Below are positions 17,080-25,920 of a stretch of 64,000 nucleotides of DNA, piece by piece. The translations under genes were made by a program, and so were the position numbers. A model generated the notes under the pieces. It was not told the origin of the DNA. It was given only the letters and a program-made list of their open reading frames with translations, and searched no databases. This DNA comes from an uncultured Pelagibacteraceae bacterium (lineage in GTDB: Bacteria; Pseudomonadota; Alphaproteobacteria; Pelagibacterales; Pelagibacteraceae): NCBI GenBank assembly GCA_902557775.1, contig CACEBD010000004.1, positions 1 through 64,000 of the forward strand, written 5' to 3'. Within the stretch, counting starts at the first letter, position 1, and every line of letters begins with the position of its first letter.

Positions 17080-19465
17080 AATTTATATAATTTTTTTCCA
17101 TTTGATTTTTTCAAAGATGCTTTTTGCTGATGAAATAAATATAAGCGCCAAAAAGATAACTGTCGATAAGAAAAGTCAGATAACAATATTTGAGGAAGAA
17201 GTAGTTATACAGAACAATAAGAACAATTTAATTCGGAGCAACTATGCTGCCTACAATAAAAAATTAAAATTTTATACTTTAAAAGGCAATGTAGTTGTAG
17301 AAGATTTTAAAGGAAATTTAATTAAAACTAGTGAAGCTACTTATAACGAAGCACTAAATATATTTAGAAGTGTTGGAAAAACAAATTTGATTACAAAAGA
17401 GGGGTACTACTTGGAATCAGAGAATGTGGTCTTTAATGATCAAAACAACGTAGTTTCTTCAGACAAAGAGACACTAGTTAAAGATAACATGGAAAATTTA
17501 ATAACTCTAAATAATTTTAAATATGAGATTAATGAAAGTATTTTTAAATCTCTCGGAAAGATCAAAGTGATTGATAAAATGAATAACTCTTACGAGTTTT
17601 CTCAGCTTTATATTGATGAAAAAAAAAAGGAGATTATTGGGACAGACTCAAAAGCCTATCTTAATCAAAAAGATTTTAAAATGAATCCAAAAAATAAACC
17701 TAGAATTTTTTCGAATGCAATTAATATAAATCAAGAAGAATCGAGTTTTGTAAAAAGTACATTTACAATGTGTGACTACCGAGAAGGAAACAAATGTCCT
17801 CCGTGGCAACTCAATGCCTCTAAAATGACTCATAATAAAAAAAAGAAGACAATTTATTATGACAATGCAGTAATAAAAATTTATGATATTCCAATTTTTT
17901 ACTTGCCAAAGTTAGCTCATCCAGATCCTACTGTTGATAGAAGGTCAGGATTTTTAAACCCTTCCTACTCTGATACTAAAAATTTGGGTTCTAGTATTAA
18001 CTTGCCATATTTCTGGGCCATTAATAAGGATAGAGATTTAACAATAAATAGTAGATTGTTTGTTTCCGAAAATCCTTTGTTAATGGGTGAATATCGTCAT
18101 GCGTTTAAAAATTCTAATTTAATTTTTGATTTCGGTTTTACTGAAGGCTACAAAAACACATCTGCTACAAAGCGTGCAGGAGATAAATCTCATTTTTTTT
18201 CAAAATTTGTTAGAAAATTTCAAAGTAATAACAATGAAAGCAGCTTAAAAGTTAATCTTCAAAATGTTTCAGATGACAAATATTTGAAATTGTACAAAAT
18301 TGATTCAAATTTAGTTAATTACGAAACGGATACATTAGAAAATTATATAAGCTTCGACCACTATAATGATGATAAAAATTTTTCTTTAGGCTTAAAAATG
18401 AGTGCATTTGAAACTTTAAAAAGTGGGTATAATGATAAATACGAATATATTTTTCCTGAAGTGACTTTAAATAAAAATTTGTACAGCGATAAGCTGGGAT
18501 ATGGAAACTTACAAACCAATTTAAAAGTTCAAAACTATGATACTAATAAAACAAAAAAATTTTTAATAAATAATTTAGATTGGTCTTATGATCACACTAA
18601 TAGTTTCTTCGATGGAACACTTTTAACAAGTCTCAAAAATGTAAATTACGAAGTAAAAAATGAGAAAATATTCAAACCTGATACAACAAACGAGTTATTT
18701 GGAGCTTTAGGATATTTAGCAAGTATAGATTTATTTAAAGAAAAAAATGGAGTTAGACATTTATTAAAACCTAAAGCACTTATCAAGTATTCACCTAACC
18801 ATATGAGAAAAGATAGCAATGATTTTAATTTATATGGAAAAAATATTTTCTCTGTAAATAGACTTAATACTAACGAAAATTTTGAAAGCGGCTCAAACTT
18901 AACGTTAGGATTTGATTATGGACAATTTAGAAATGATAAACAGTTAAACTTCACTATTGGTCAAGTTATTAATGAAAAGAAAACTAATAAAAATATGCCA
19001 TCTTCATCAAGTTTAGATAAAAGATTTTCTGATATTGTGGGAAGTTTGAATTATAAAAATAAAGATATTTTTAATTTTAATTATAATTATGCATTAGATC
19101 AAAACTTTAAAGAAACTAATTACAATGAATTTAACACGAGCTATAATTTTTCTAATTTTCAATTAAATCTAGATTATTTAGAGGAAGATAAGACATCTGA
19201 TAGTACAGAATATGTAAAAACTAGTTTTGAATATAAAAAAGGTGATAACGGAGTGTTTTCTTTCAGCAATAAAAGAGACTTAATAAGAAACGCATCGGAA
19301 TATTATGATCTTAGTTATGAATATATCAATGATTGTCTAAGGGCAGGCTTAGTTTATAGAAGAGAGTTTTATAACGACTCAGAATTAGAGTCTGAAAATT
19401 CACTCATGTTCAAAATAACTTTAAATTCATTTGGAGAATTAAATTCACCTAAATTTGAGAATTAA
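17069..19465 (+). CDS. lptD: Outer-membrane LPS assembly protein LptD
   Basis: Outer-membrane barrel that inserts LPS into the outer leaflet. The 798-residue protein has a signal peptide (about 1-20), an N-terminal OstA/LptA-like repeat domain, and a long barrel region. Landmarks are FTMCDYREGNKCPPWQL with two cysteines, KTIYYDNAVIKIYDIPIFYLPKLAHPDPTVDRRSGFL and LPYFWAINKDRDLTI, all typical of LptD. The barrel is rich in Asn, Lys and Asp. The final residue is Asn rather than an aromatic. It is followed directly by surA, an outer-membrane protein chaperone. Confidence 0.94.
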   Translation: MKNKIYIIFFHLIFSKMLFADEINISAKKITVDKKSQITIFEEEVVIQNNKNNLIRSNYAAYNKKLKFYTLKGNVVVEDFKGNLIKTSEATYNEALNIFRSVGKTNLITKEGYYLESENVVFNDQNNVVSSDKETLVKDNMENLITLNNFKYEINESIFKSLGKIKVIDKMNNSYEFSQLYIDEKKKEIIGTDSKAYLNQKDFKMNPKNKPRIFSNAININQEESSFVKSTFTMCDYREGNKCPPWQLNASKMTHNKKKKTIYYDNAVIKIYDIPIFYLPKLAHPDPTVDRRSGFLNPSYSDTKNLGSSINLPYFWAINKDRDLTINSRLFVSENPLLMGEYRHAFKNSNLIFDFGFTEGYKNTSATKRAGDKSHFFSKFVRKFQSNNNESSLKVNLQNVSDDKYLKLYKIDSNLVNYETDTLENYISFDHYNDDKNFSLGLKMSAFETLKSGYNDKYEYIFPEVTLNKNLYSDKLGYGNLQTNLKVQNYDTNKTKKFLINNLDWSYDHTNSFFDGTLLTSLKNVNYEVKNEKIFKPDTTNELFGALGYLASIDLFKEKNGVRHLLKPKALIKYSPNHMRKDSNDFNLYGKNIFSVNRLNTNENFESGSNLTLGFDYGQFRNDKQLNFTIGQVINEKKTNKNMPSSSSLDKRFSDIVGSLNYKNKDIFNFNYNYALDQNFKETNYNEFNTSYNFSNFQLNLDYLEEDKTSDSTEYVKTSFEYKKGDNGVFSFSNKRDLIRNASEYYDLSYEYINDCLRAGLVYRREFYNDSELESENSLMFKITLNSFGELNSPKFEN

Positions 19466-20412
19466 TGAAACTTGTTAAAATTTTTTTTATATCAAAAATT
19501 CTTTTAATTTTTTGTTTTTTTAATTCAAGTTTTGGATCAATTAAAAATAATATCATTGCTAAAGTTGGTGAAGAAATTATTACATCTTTAGATTTAGAAA
19601 ATAAAATAAAAATAACACTTATTCTTGCAAAGCAGGAAATTAATCAAGAAAATATCAATAAAGTAAAAAGTAATTCTATGAATTATTTAATAAATTTAAA
19701 AGTAAAAAGTAATGAATTAAAAAAATATAAGTTTAAAAAAAATCCATTTGTAATCAACCAACATTTAGAAAAAATTTCCTCAAATCTTAATATTGAAATA
19801 AATGCTTTGAAACCAATGTTCAAGTCGTATGGAATAGATTATGACTCTTTTGTAGACGAAATTAATACTGAATTTTTATGGCAACAATTAATAACTCAAA
19901 TTTATATAAAAAAAATTTCAATTAATGAGGATCAAATTATTTCTGAATTAAATAGTGTAATAGAAAATAATAAAAATATTATTGAATATAACTTAGCAGA
20001 AATCGATATTGATATTAATAACTTAGAAAAGAAAGATAAAATTATTAGTGAAATCTTATCAAGCATTAAGCAAGTTGGTTTTGATAAGACTGCTATTAAA
20101 TTCAGTATGTCATCATCGTCCATGAGTGGGGGGAAATTAGGTTGGATAAGTGCAAATAGTTTATCAAAAAATATTTTCGAGGTAGTTACTAAACTTAATG
20201 TAGGTGAAGTTTCAGACCCGATTTTACAAAGTAATAAAATTTTGTTTTTAAAAATCTTAGAAAAAAGGGAAATAAAAAATGACCAAAAATTTGATAAGGA
20301 GAAGTATAAGGCTTTTTTAATTGACCGGAAAAAAAATGAACTTTTAGATTTGTATTCAAATAGTCACCTTTCAAAAAAAAGAAATAGTACATTAATAGAA
20401 TTTAAACAATGA
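19465..20412 (+). CDS. surA: SurA-like periplasmic chaperone / peptidyl-prolyl isomerase
   Basis: Periplasmic chaperone for outer-membrane proteins such as LptD. The 315-residue product begins with a signal peptide (about 1-24), then IIAKVGEEIITSLDLENKIK as in the SurA N-terminal domain. One parvulin-type rotamase region follows at about residues 175-270, with GGKLGWISANSLS and VGEVSDPI. E. coli SurA has two parvulin domains; only one is apparent here. It overlaps lptD by one base (TAATG) and pdxA by 4 bp. Low sequence conservation makes the exact subfamily less certain. Confidence 0.85.
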   Translation: MKLVKIFFISKILLIFCFFNSSFGSIKNNIIAKVGEEIITSLDLENKIKITLILAKQEINQENINKVKSNSMNYLINLKVKSNELKKYKFKKNPFVINQHLEKISSNLNIEINALKPMFKSYGIDYDSFVDEINTEFLWQQLITQIYIKKISINEDQIISELNSVIENNKNIIEYNLAEIDIDINNLEKKDKIISEILSSIKQVGFDKTAIKFSMSSSSMSGGKLGWISANSLSKNIFEVVTKLNVGEVSDPILQSNKILFLKILEKREIKNDQKFDKEKYKAFLIDRKKNELLDLYSNSHLSKKRNSTLIEFKQ

Positions 20413-21371
20413 AAAAAATATTAATTGTCACAGGAGATCCAAATAGTATTAATTCTGAAATAATCTATAAGACATGGAAAAAAATTAACAAAAAAATAAA
20501 GAAAAGAATTTATATAATTTCTAATTATAGATTACTTAAATCTCAGTTTAAAAAATTAAATTATTCGATAAAAATGTTAGATGTAAAAAATATTATTAAT
20601 CATAGTGACGCTACCTCATTAAAGATAATAAATATAGATTTAAATTTTAAAGATGCATTTAATGTTCCAGTAAAATTCGCTTCAAAATTTGTAACAAAAT
20701 CCCTAGACCGCGCTCATAATTTGGCACAAGAGAAAAGTGTTGCTGGGATAATTAATTGCGCTATTAATAAAAATCTATTAGGCAAAAATGGTATTGGTGT
20801 TACAGAATATTTATCAAAGAAATGTAATATCAAAATTAATTCTGGGGTAATGTTAATTAAAAATTCTCAATTAGCGGTTAGCCCTCTTACTACACATTTA
20901 AATTTATCTCAGGTATCAAAACAAATAAAAAAAGATCTAATTATAAAAAAGGTAATCACAATAAATGATTGGTATAAATCAAAATTAAGAAAGAAGCCTA
21001 AAATAGCTATTTTAGGTTTGAATCCTCATAATGCTGAATTTAGAAAAAATTCTGAAGAAATCAAAATCATTATTCCAGCTATTAAAATTTTAAAAAAAAA
21101 GGGAATAAATTTAACAGGTCCCTTAGTTGCGGATACTATTTTTATTAATGACTATCAAAAATATGATGTCATAGTAGGTATGTATCATGACCAAGTTTTA
21201 GCTCCCTTCAAAGGTTTATATAAATATGATGCAATTAACATTACGTTAGGTTTAAGATATCTTAGATTATCGCCTGACCATGGAACAGCTTTTAATTTAA
21301 TTAAAAAAAATAAAGCGAGTCCTCTAAGTTTAATACGTTGCTTGGAATTCATAGAAAAGTATACAAGATGA
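20409..21371 (+). CDS. pdxA: PdxA-family 4-hydroxythreonine-4-phosphate dehydrogenase, divergent
   Basis: PdxA oxidises 4-phosphohydroxy-threonine in DXP-dependent vitamin B6 synthesis. The 320-residue protein keeps three histidines in the expected metal-site motifs: TTHLNL (163), LNPHNAE (207) and MYHDQ (260). It also has DHGTAFNL near the end. Other hallmarks are altered: the N-terminal GDPxGIGPE is GDPNSINSE, GPVxK is CAINK, and GHTE is GVTE. The neighbourhood surA-pdxA-rsmA is standard. Whether it still makes vitamin B6 precursors is doubtful from sequence alone. Confidence 0.85.
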   Translation: MKKILIVTGDPNSINSEIIYKTWKKINKKIKKRIYIISNYRLLKSQFKKLNYSIKMLDVKNIINHSDATSLKIINIDLNFKDAFNVPVKFASKFVTKSLDRAHNLAQEKSVAGIINCAINKNLLGKNGIGVTEYLSKKCNIKINSGVMLIKNSQLAVSPLTTHLNLSQVSKQIKKDLIIKKVITINDWYKSKLRKKPKIAILGLNPHNAEFRKNSEEIKIIIPAIKILKKKGINLTGPLVADTIFINDYQKYDVIVGMYHDQVLAPFKGLYKYDAINITLGLRYLRLSPDHGTAFNLIKKNKASPLSLIRCLEFIEKYTR

Positions 21372-22153
21372 AATTTGCAAAGAAATCACTTGGACAAAAT
21401 TTTCTAATTGATAAAAACGTATTAAAGAAGATTGTTAATATTGTTAAAATTAAAAATAGACATGTAATAGAAGTTGGCCCTGGTAAAGGAGCGTTAACAG
21501 ATGAAATTCTTAAAGGCAAACCAAAATCTTTATCTATTATAGAAAAAGATTATTTTCTAGCAGGTGAACTTAGATCAAAGTATAAAAATAATAACAATAT
21601 TAAAATATATGCAGCAGATATTTTAAAATTTGATTTAGAAAAAATTGATAGAAATGACTCAATAATTTTTGGAAACCTTCCATATAATATATCATCTCAA
21701 ATACTTGTAAAGATTTTGAAATTTAATAAATGGCCTCCTAAATTTAAGGATATCATTTTTATGTTCCAAAAAGAATTAGCTGAGAAAATTTTAGGCAAAT
21801 TCTCAACATTAAATTATGGTCGTTTATCAATTTTGTCAAATTATAGATTAAGGCCAGATAAGAAATTTTTAGTTTCTCCTAACAGTTTTTATCCTAAACC
21901 TAAAGTATTATCGCAAGTGATACATTTTACACCTAAAAATTCAATTTCTTTTAAAATAAAAAATCTCAATAATCTAGAAAAAGTAACAAATATACTATTT
22001 TCTAATAAAAGAAAAATGATCAACAAAAATATAAAAAAAATACTAGACAGAAAAAAAATTAAAAAAGTTGACAATCTTAAATTAAATTTGAGACCTTCAG
22101 AAATAGCACCCCACATTTACTATAAAATTACTGAGATTTATGAGAGGGATTAA
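21368..22153 (+). CDS. rsmA: 16S rRNA dimethyladenosine transferase (KsgA/RsmA)
   Basis: Dimethylates two adjacent adenines in helix 45 of 16S rRNA. The track ORF starts at 21338, but the ATG at 21368 gives the family N-terminus KFAKKSLGQNFLID and an ATGA overlap with pdxA. That leaves 261 residues. SAM-binding EVGPGKGALT and the catalytic NLPYNIS are intact. It is the last gene of the lptF-lptG-lptD-surA-pdxA-rsmA unit and overlaps the convergent gmk by 26 bp, the longest tail overlap in the window. Confidence 0.96.
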   Translation: MKFAKKSLGQNFLIDKNVLKKIVNIVKIKNRHVIEVGPGKGALTDEILKGKPKSLSIIEKDYFLAGELRSKYKNNNNIKIYAADILKFDLEKIDRNDSIIFGNLPYNISSQILVKILKFNKWPPKFKDIIFMFQKELAEKILGKFSTLNYGRLSILSNYRLRPDKKFLVSPNSFYPKPKVLSQVIHFTPKNSISFKIKNLNNLEKVTNILFSNKRKMINKNIKKILDRKKIKKVDNLKLNLRPSEIAPHIYYKITEIYERD

Positions 22154-22703
22154 TTATCTTATTCTTATGTAAAAGTATAATATTTTCGATCTGTTTAAAG
22201 CAAATATCGAGATTTTTGTTTATAATTATATAATCGTAATCATTCCAGTGCTTAACGTCCTCATTAAATGATTTGTATCTTTTATCTACCTCTTCTTTAG
22301 TATTTTGATCTCTTTTAATCAGCCTTTTTTTTAATTCTTCTTTACTATCTGGAATTAAATATATTTTAATAAGTTTTAAATTATTGAATTTTGATAATTG
22401 CTTAGTTCCTTGCCAATCAATATCAAATATTAAATCATTCGAGATAATATCTTCATCCACAGTTTTTCTAAGCGTGCCATAATAATTTTCAAAAATTTTC
22501 GCATATTCATAAAATTGATTTTGATCTATAAGTTTTTTAAAGTTCTCTTTTGAAACAAAATGATAGTCGACACCGTCAACCTCGTTAGATCTTGGAATTC
22601 TTGTTGTATGAGAAACTGAGATTTTAAAATTTGGATATTTTTGTTGAATTTTCTTTGTAATCGTGGTTTTGCCGACTCCAGATGGAGAAGATAAAATAAC
22701 CAT
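22128..22703 (-). CDS. gmk: Guanylate kinase
   Basis: Phosphorylates GMP to GDP. It has P-loop SSPSGVGKTT at the N-terminus, SHTTRIPRSNEVDGVDYHF for GMP binding, and DIDWQGTKQL. The track start at 22727 has no ribosome binding site. The ATG at 22703 (191 residues) is preceded by GGAG nine bases upstream and gives the usual short lead into the P-loop, so I prefer it. In the leftward direction it directly follows acpP. The fabF and mltG genes commonly found between acpP and gmk are absent here. Confidence 0.93.
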   Translation of the reverse strand: MVILSSPSGVGKTTITKKIQQKYPNFKISVSHTTRIPRSNEVDGVDYHFVSKENFKKLIDQNQFYEYAKIFENYYGTLRKTVDEDIISNDLIFDIDWQGTKQLSKFNNLKLIKIYLIPDSKEELKKRLIKRDQNTKEEVDKRYKSFNEDVKHWNDYDYIIINKNLDICFKQIENIILLHKNKIINPSHKSQ

Positions 22704-22741
22704 GATATTTTCTCCATCATGTAACATTTTTTAAAAAAAAA

Positions 22742-22981
22742 TTAGCTTGATTTACTCTCTATAAATTTAATTGCATCTCCTACAGTTAAGATTTTTTCGG
22801 CCTCGCTATCTGATATTTCTGATCCAAATTCTTCCTCAAAAGCCATAACTAACTCAACTGTATCTAAACTGTCCGCGCCTAGATCATCGATAAAGCTTGC
22901 TTCTTCTGTAACTTTCTCTTCATCTATGCCTAAATGGTCGGCTACTATTTTTTTTATTTTTCCTTTTATATCGTCTGACAT
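22742..22981 (-). CDS. acpP: Acyl carrier protein
   Basis: Carries growing acyl chains on a 4'-phosphopantetheine arm. The 79-residue acidic protein has the attachment motif [18 protein letters not shown], with the serine as the modified residue. A good ribosome binding site (GAAAGGAATTC) precedes the ATG. It is third in the fabD-fabG-acpP order and separated from fabG by about 50 bp. Confidence 0.98.
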   Translation of the reverse strand: MSDDIKGKIKKIVADHLGIDEEKVTEEASFIDDLGADSLDTVELVMAFEEEFGSEISDSEAEKILTVGDAIKFIESKSS

Positions 22982-23030
22982 GAATTCCTTTCGTGTATAT
23001 AATTTCTTATTAGATTATTAAGCAGAATTG

Positions 23031-23762
23031 TCAAGCCATATACATTCCACCATTTACATGAATGGTTTCTCCATTAATATAATTTGCCATATCTGAAGCC
23101 AAAAACGCTACACAATTTGAAACATCTTGGCCTGTTCCAAGATTTCCAGATGGAATTTTATTAATTAGATTATTTTTAAACTGTTCATTAATTTTGTCAG
23201 TCATTTCAGTTTTAATGAACCCTGGGGATACGCAATTAATATTTATATTTTTTTTAGCATATTCAATGGCTAAACTTTTCGAAAACGCCACTATACCTGC
23301 TTTAGAAGCAGAATAGTTTGCTTGTCCCAAATTTCCAGTGTGCCCAACTATTGATGTTATATTTACAATTTTTCCATATTTATATTTCAACATTTTTTTT
23401 ATTGCATATTTACACATTAAAAAGGTAGAAGTTAAATTTACGTCTAAAACTTTTTTCCAATTTTCTTCTGTCAATCTTATTGATAAATTGTCTAAAGTAA
23501 TCCCGGCGTTATTTACTAAAATATCTAATCCATTTAATTTACTGTGAATATTTTCAACAAATTTTTCTATTTTGTCATGCTCATCTAATTTAAATTTTTC
23601 AATATCAATTTTAGGAAATTGTTGTTTCAATTTTGTCAATTTTTCCTCATTAGTTCCAGTTGCGATAATTTTACATTCAAAATTATTGAATTTTTCTACC
23701 AAACAGTTACCTATTCCTCCTGTAGCACCGGTAATTAAAATTTTTTTATTTTTTAAATTCAT
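23031..23762 (-). CDS. fabG: 3-oxoacyl-ACP reductase FabG
   Basis: NADPH-dependent reduction of beta-ketoacyl-ACP in fatty-acid elongation. The 243-residue short-chain dehydrogenase shows the cofactor motif TGATGGIG, NNAG, the catalytic Ser (NITSIVGHTG) and the YSASKAG Tyr-Lys pair. The C-terminus, INGETIHVNGGMYM, is typical of FabG. It overlaps fabD by 17 bp. Confidence 0.96.
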   Translation of the reverse strand: MNLKNKKILITGATGGIGNCLVEKFNNFECKIIATGTNEEKLTKLKQQFPKIDIEKFKLDEHDKIEKFVENIHSKLNGLDILVNNAGITLDNLSIRLTEENWKKVLDVNLTSTFLMCKYAIKKMLKYKYGKIVNITSIVGHTGNLGQANYSASKAGIVAFSKSLAIEYAKKNININCVSPGFIKTEMTDKINEQFKNNLINKIPSGNLGTGQDVSNCVAFLASDMANYINGETIHVNGGMYMA

Positions 23763-24687
23763 TACTAATATTTTTAATATCAGTTATTGTATTAATTGAA
23801 AAGCAATTAACATTTTTTAATGTTCTTTTTACCATTCCAGTAAGGACTTTTCCTGGCCCAATTTCGACAAAAGTTTGAATATTTTCTTTTGACATATTAA
23901 TAATACTTTCACGCCATCTTACAGTAGAATAAATTTGTTTGAATAATAATTCCTTAATTTTTTCAGGATTGGACTCTTTTGCAGCGGTAACATTATTGAT
24001 TATATTTGTTGATGGACTCTTAAAATTAATTTTATCTATTATTAATTTCATAACTTTTGCAGCAGGATGCATCAATGAGCAGTGAAATGGAGCACTGACT
24101 CTCAAAGGTATAAATTTAATTTTATTTTCTTTTAAATAATTTTGAAAAGAGTCAACGCTTTTTTTGTCTCCACTAATTATAACTTGTCCTTCAGCATTAT
24201 CGTTAGCTATTTCACAAACACCTTTTTGAAAATTCATGTCTTTAATTAGTTTTTTAATTACATCTATTTTAGTTCCTAAAACTGCAATCATAGACCCATG
24301 GCCTACTGGGACTGCATTTTGCATTGATTTACCTCTTTCGTGTAAAAGATACAGCGCATCATTAAATTCTAAAGCATTAGCACAGACCAATGCTGAATAT
24401 TCTCCTAAAGAATGGCCAGCAAAATATTTAAATTGATTGAAATCAAAATTAAATTCATCTTTCAAAACCTTAAATATAGAATAACTTACAACTAAAATTG
24501 CTGGTTGAGTATTTTTTGTCAATTGCAGTTGATCCTCAGGACCATCTAATATAATTTTTGAAATTGGATAATTTAATTTATTATCAGCTTCATTAAAAAT
24601 ATTTTTTACTATGTTAAAATTATTGTATAATTCAGAACCCATACCAACTAACTGAGAACCTTGGCCTGGAAATATTAAAGCTTTCAT
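23746..24687 (-). CDS. fabD: Malonyl-CoA:ACP transacylase
   Basis: Loads malonyl groups onto acyl carrier protein. The 313-residue protein has FPGQGSQLVGMG at the start, the nucleophile motif GHSLGEYSAL, and catalytic-His region APFHCSLMHPAA. It is first in the leftward fabD-fabG-acpP-gmk unit and divergent from rpsF with about 102 bp between, where promoters for both must lie. Confidence 0.97.
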   Translation of the reverse strand: MKALIFPGQGSQLVGMGSELYNNFNIVKNIFNEADNKLNYPISKIILDGPEDQLQLTKNTQPAILVVSYSIFKVLKDEFNFDFNQFKYFAGHSLGEYSALVCANALEFNDALYLLHERGKSMQNAVPVGHGSMIAVLGTKIDVIKKLIKDMNFQKGVCEIANDNAEGQVIISGDKKSVDSFQNYLKENKIKFIPLRVSAPFHCSLMHPAAKVMKLIIDKINFKSPSTNIINNVTAAKESNPEKIKELLFKQIYSTVRWRESIINMSKENIQTFVEIGPGKVLTGMVKRTLKNVNCFSINTITDIKNISNEFKK

Positions 24688-24716
24688 TTTGTCAAATTTT
24701 ATTTAAATAATTAGTA

Positions 24717-24744
24717 TTGCTATAATTCATCATTATAGTATAAA
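24717..24744 (+). promoter_or_regulatory. Candidate sigma-70-type promoter for rpsF-rpsR-rplI
   Basis: TTGCTA (24717-24722) and TATAAA (24739-24744) are separated by 16 bp, about 45 bp upstream of the rpsF ATG. The same two hexamers with the same spacing occur before icd. Prediction is from sequence only, in AT-rich DNA where chance matches are common. Confidence 0.45.
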
Positions 24745-24789
24745 CCAGCCTTAAAAATAATTATTAAAATTTAATTAACATATATAAAT

Positions 24790-25116
24790 ATGGCTTTTTA
24801 CGAAAATACTATAATAGCTAAACAAGATTTAGCAGAAAAAGAAATTAAAATAATTAAAGATAAGTATAACGAAGTTATAAACACTTCCTCTGGAAAGGTA
24901 GTTAAAATTGAAGAATGGGGCTTACTTAATTTAGCAAATAAAATAAAAAATTATAAAAAGGGTTTTTACATTCATTACAAATTTGAGGGGAATAAAGATA
25001 CGATAAATAATATCGAAAAAACAATTAAAGTTGATAGCTCAATAATAAGATATTTAACAGTAAAATATAAAAAATTAGACGTTACGAATGAATTTTTTAA
25101 AAAAGCGGCTAAATAA
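24790..25116 (+). CDS. rpsF: 30S ribosomal protein S6
   Basis: Small-subunit protein that binds 16S rRNA with S18. The 108-residue product shows the S6 fold signatures: MAFYENTIIAKQDL, IIKDKYNEVI, EEWGLLNLANKIKNYKKGFY and a C-terminal RYLTVKY. It heads rpsF-rpsR-rplI-dnaB; its stop is immediately followed by the rpsR ATG. Confidence 0.96.
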   Translation: MAFYENTIIAKQDLAEKEIKIIKDKYNEVINTSSGKVVKIEEWGLLNLANKIKNYKKGFYIHYKFEGNKDTINNIEKTIKVDSSIIRYLTVKYKKLDVTNEFFKKAAK

Positions 25117-25389
25117 ATGAAAAGAAAAAATAAAAAATTTCAAAAAAAAAACTCCAATTCTTTAAATAAATTAAGTTTATTTCAAAAAAATGATAGTAAA
25201 TTTAGTAAAAAATGTCCTCTATCTGTAAAAAATGCACCTATAATAGATTACAAAAACGTTAGTTTACTGAAAAAATATATTTCAGATAACGGAAAGATTA
25301 TATCATCAAAGATTACCTCAGTTTCATATAACAAACAGAAGAAGCTTACTCGTGAAATTAAAAAAGCGAAAATATTAGGATTGGTCTAA
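25117..25389 (+). CDS. rpsR: 30S ribosomal protein S18
   Basis: Partner of S6 on the 30S platform. The 90-residue protein has a Lys/Asn-rich N-terminal extension of about 30 residues, then the S18 core with [22 protein letters not shown] and a basic [15 protein letters not shown] end. The start codon abuts the rpsF stop with no gap, suggesting coupled translation. Confidence 0.95.
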   Translation: MKRKNKKFQKKNSNSLNKLSLFQKNDSKFSKKCPLSVKNAPIIDYKNVSLLKKYISDNGKIISSKITSVSYNKQKKLTREIKKAKILGLV

Positions 25390-25390
25390 G

Positions 25391-25846
25391 ATGGAAATTA
25401 TACTTTTAGAGAATATATTAAATTTGGGAAATATCGGGGACAAAGTAAAAGTTAAAAGTGGATATGGTAGAAATTATCTATTGAAAAAAGGTAAAGCCTT
25501 AAGGTTCAATAAAGAAAACCAAGAGTTAGTTAATAAAAGAAAAGATGAACTTAATAAGAAAAACTTAGAGGTAAAAAATAAATTTAAAGAGATTGCAAAA
25601 CTAGTAAATAACAAAAAATTTCTGTTTAACAAAGAGAGTAAAGAAAATGGAGAATTATACGGATCAATCAAGCCAAAAGAGATTACTAATTTAATAAGAG
25701 AAAAAGTAAAAGCAGAAGTCTCTCCTTCTCAGATAATTCTTAAAGATGAATTAAACAAAATAGGTATATTTAAAGCTGAGATAAATTTTCATTCAGAAGT
25801 AAAAGCCAATATTTCTATCCAGATTGATAAAATTCAATCAAAATAA
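25391..25846 (+). CDS. rplI: 50S ribosomal protein L9
   Basis: Large-subunit protein of the L1-stalk base. The 151-residue protein has the diagnostic N-terminal pattern [31 protein letters not shown], a long connecting helix rich in Lys/Glu, and the C-terminal domain with [14 protein letters not shown]. It follows rpsR after one base. dnaB follows after about 75 bp. Confidence 0.97.
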   Translation: MEIILLENILNLGNIGDKVKVKSGYGRNYLLKKGKALRFNKENQELVNKRKDELNKKNLEVKNKFKEIAKLVNNKKFLFNKESKENGELYGSIKPKEITNLIREKVKAEVSPSQIILKDELNKIGIFKAEINFHSEVKANISIQIDKIQSK

Positions 25847-25920
25847 CTTTTCCACAGAGTCAGAGAAAAGGTGTGTAACTTTTTTCTTTATCATCAATAT
25901 CGTTGAATTAATATAGGCTT

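Noticed and set aside
25847-25920. Gap between rplI and dnaB as a regulatory RNA
   Set aside because: Short AT-rich spacer without inverted repeats that stand out.
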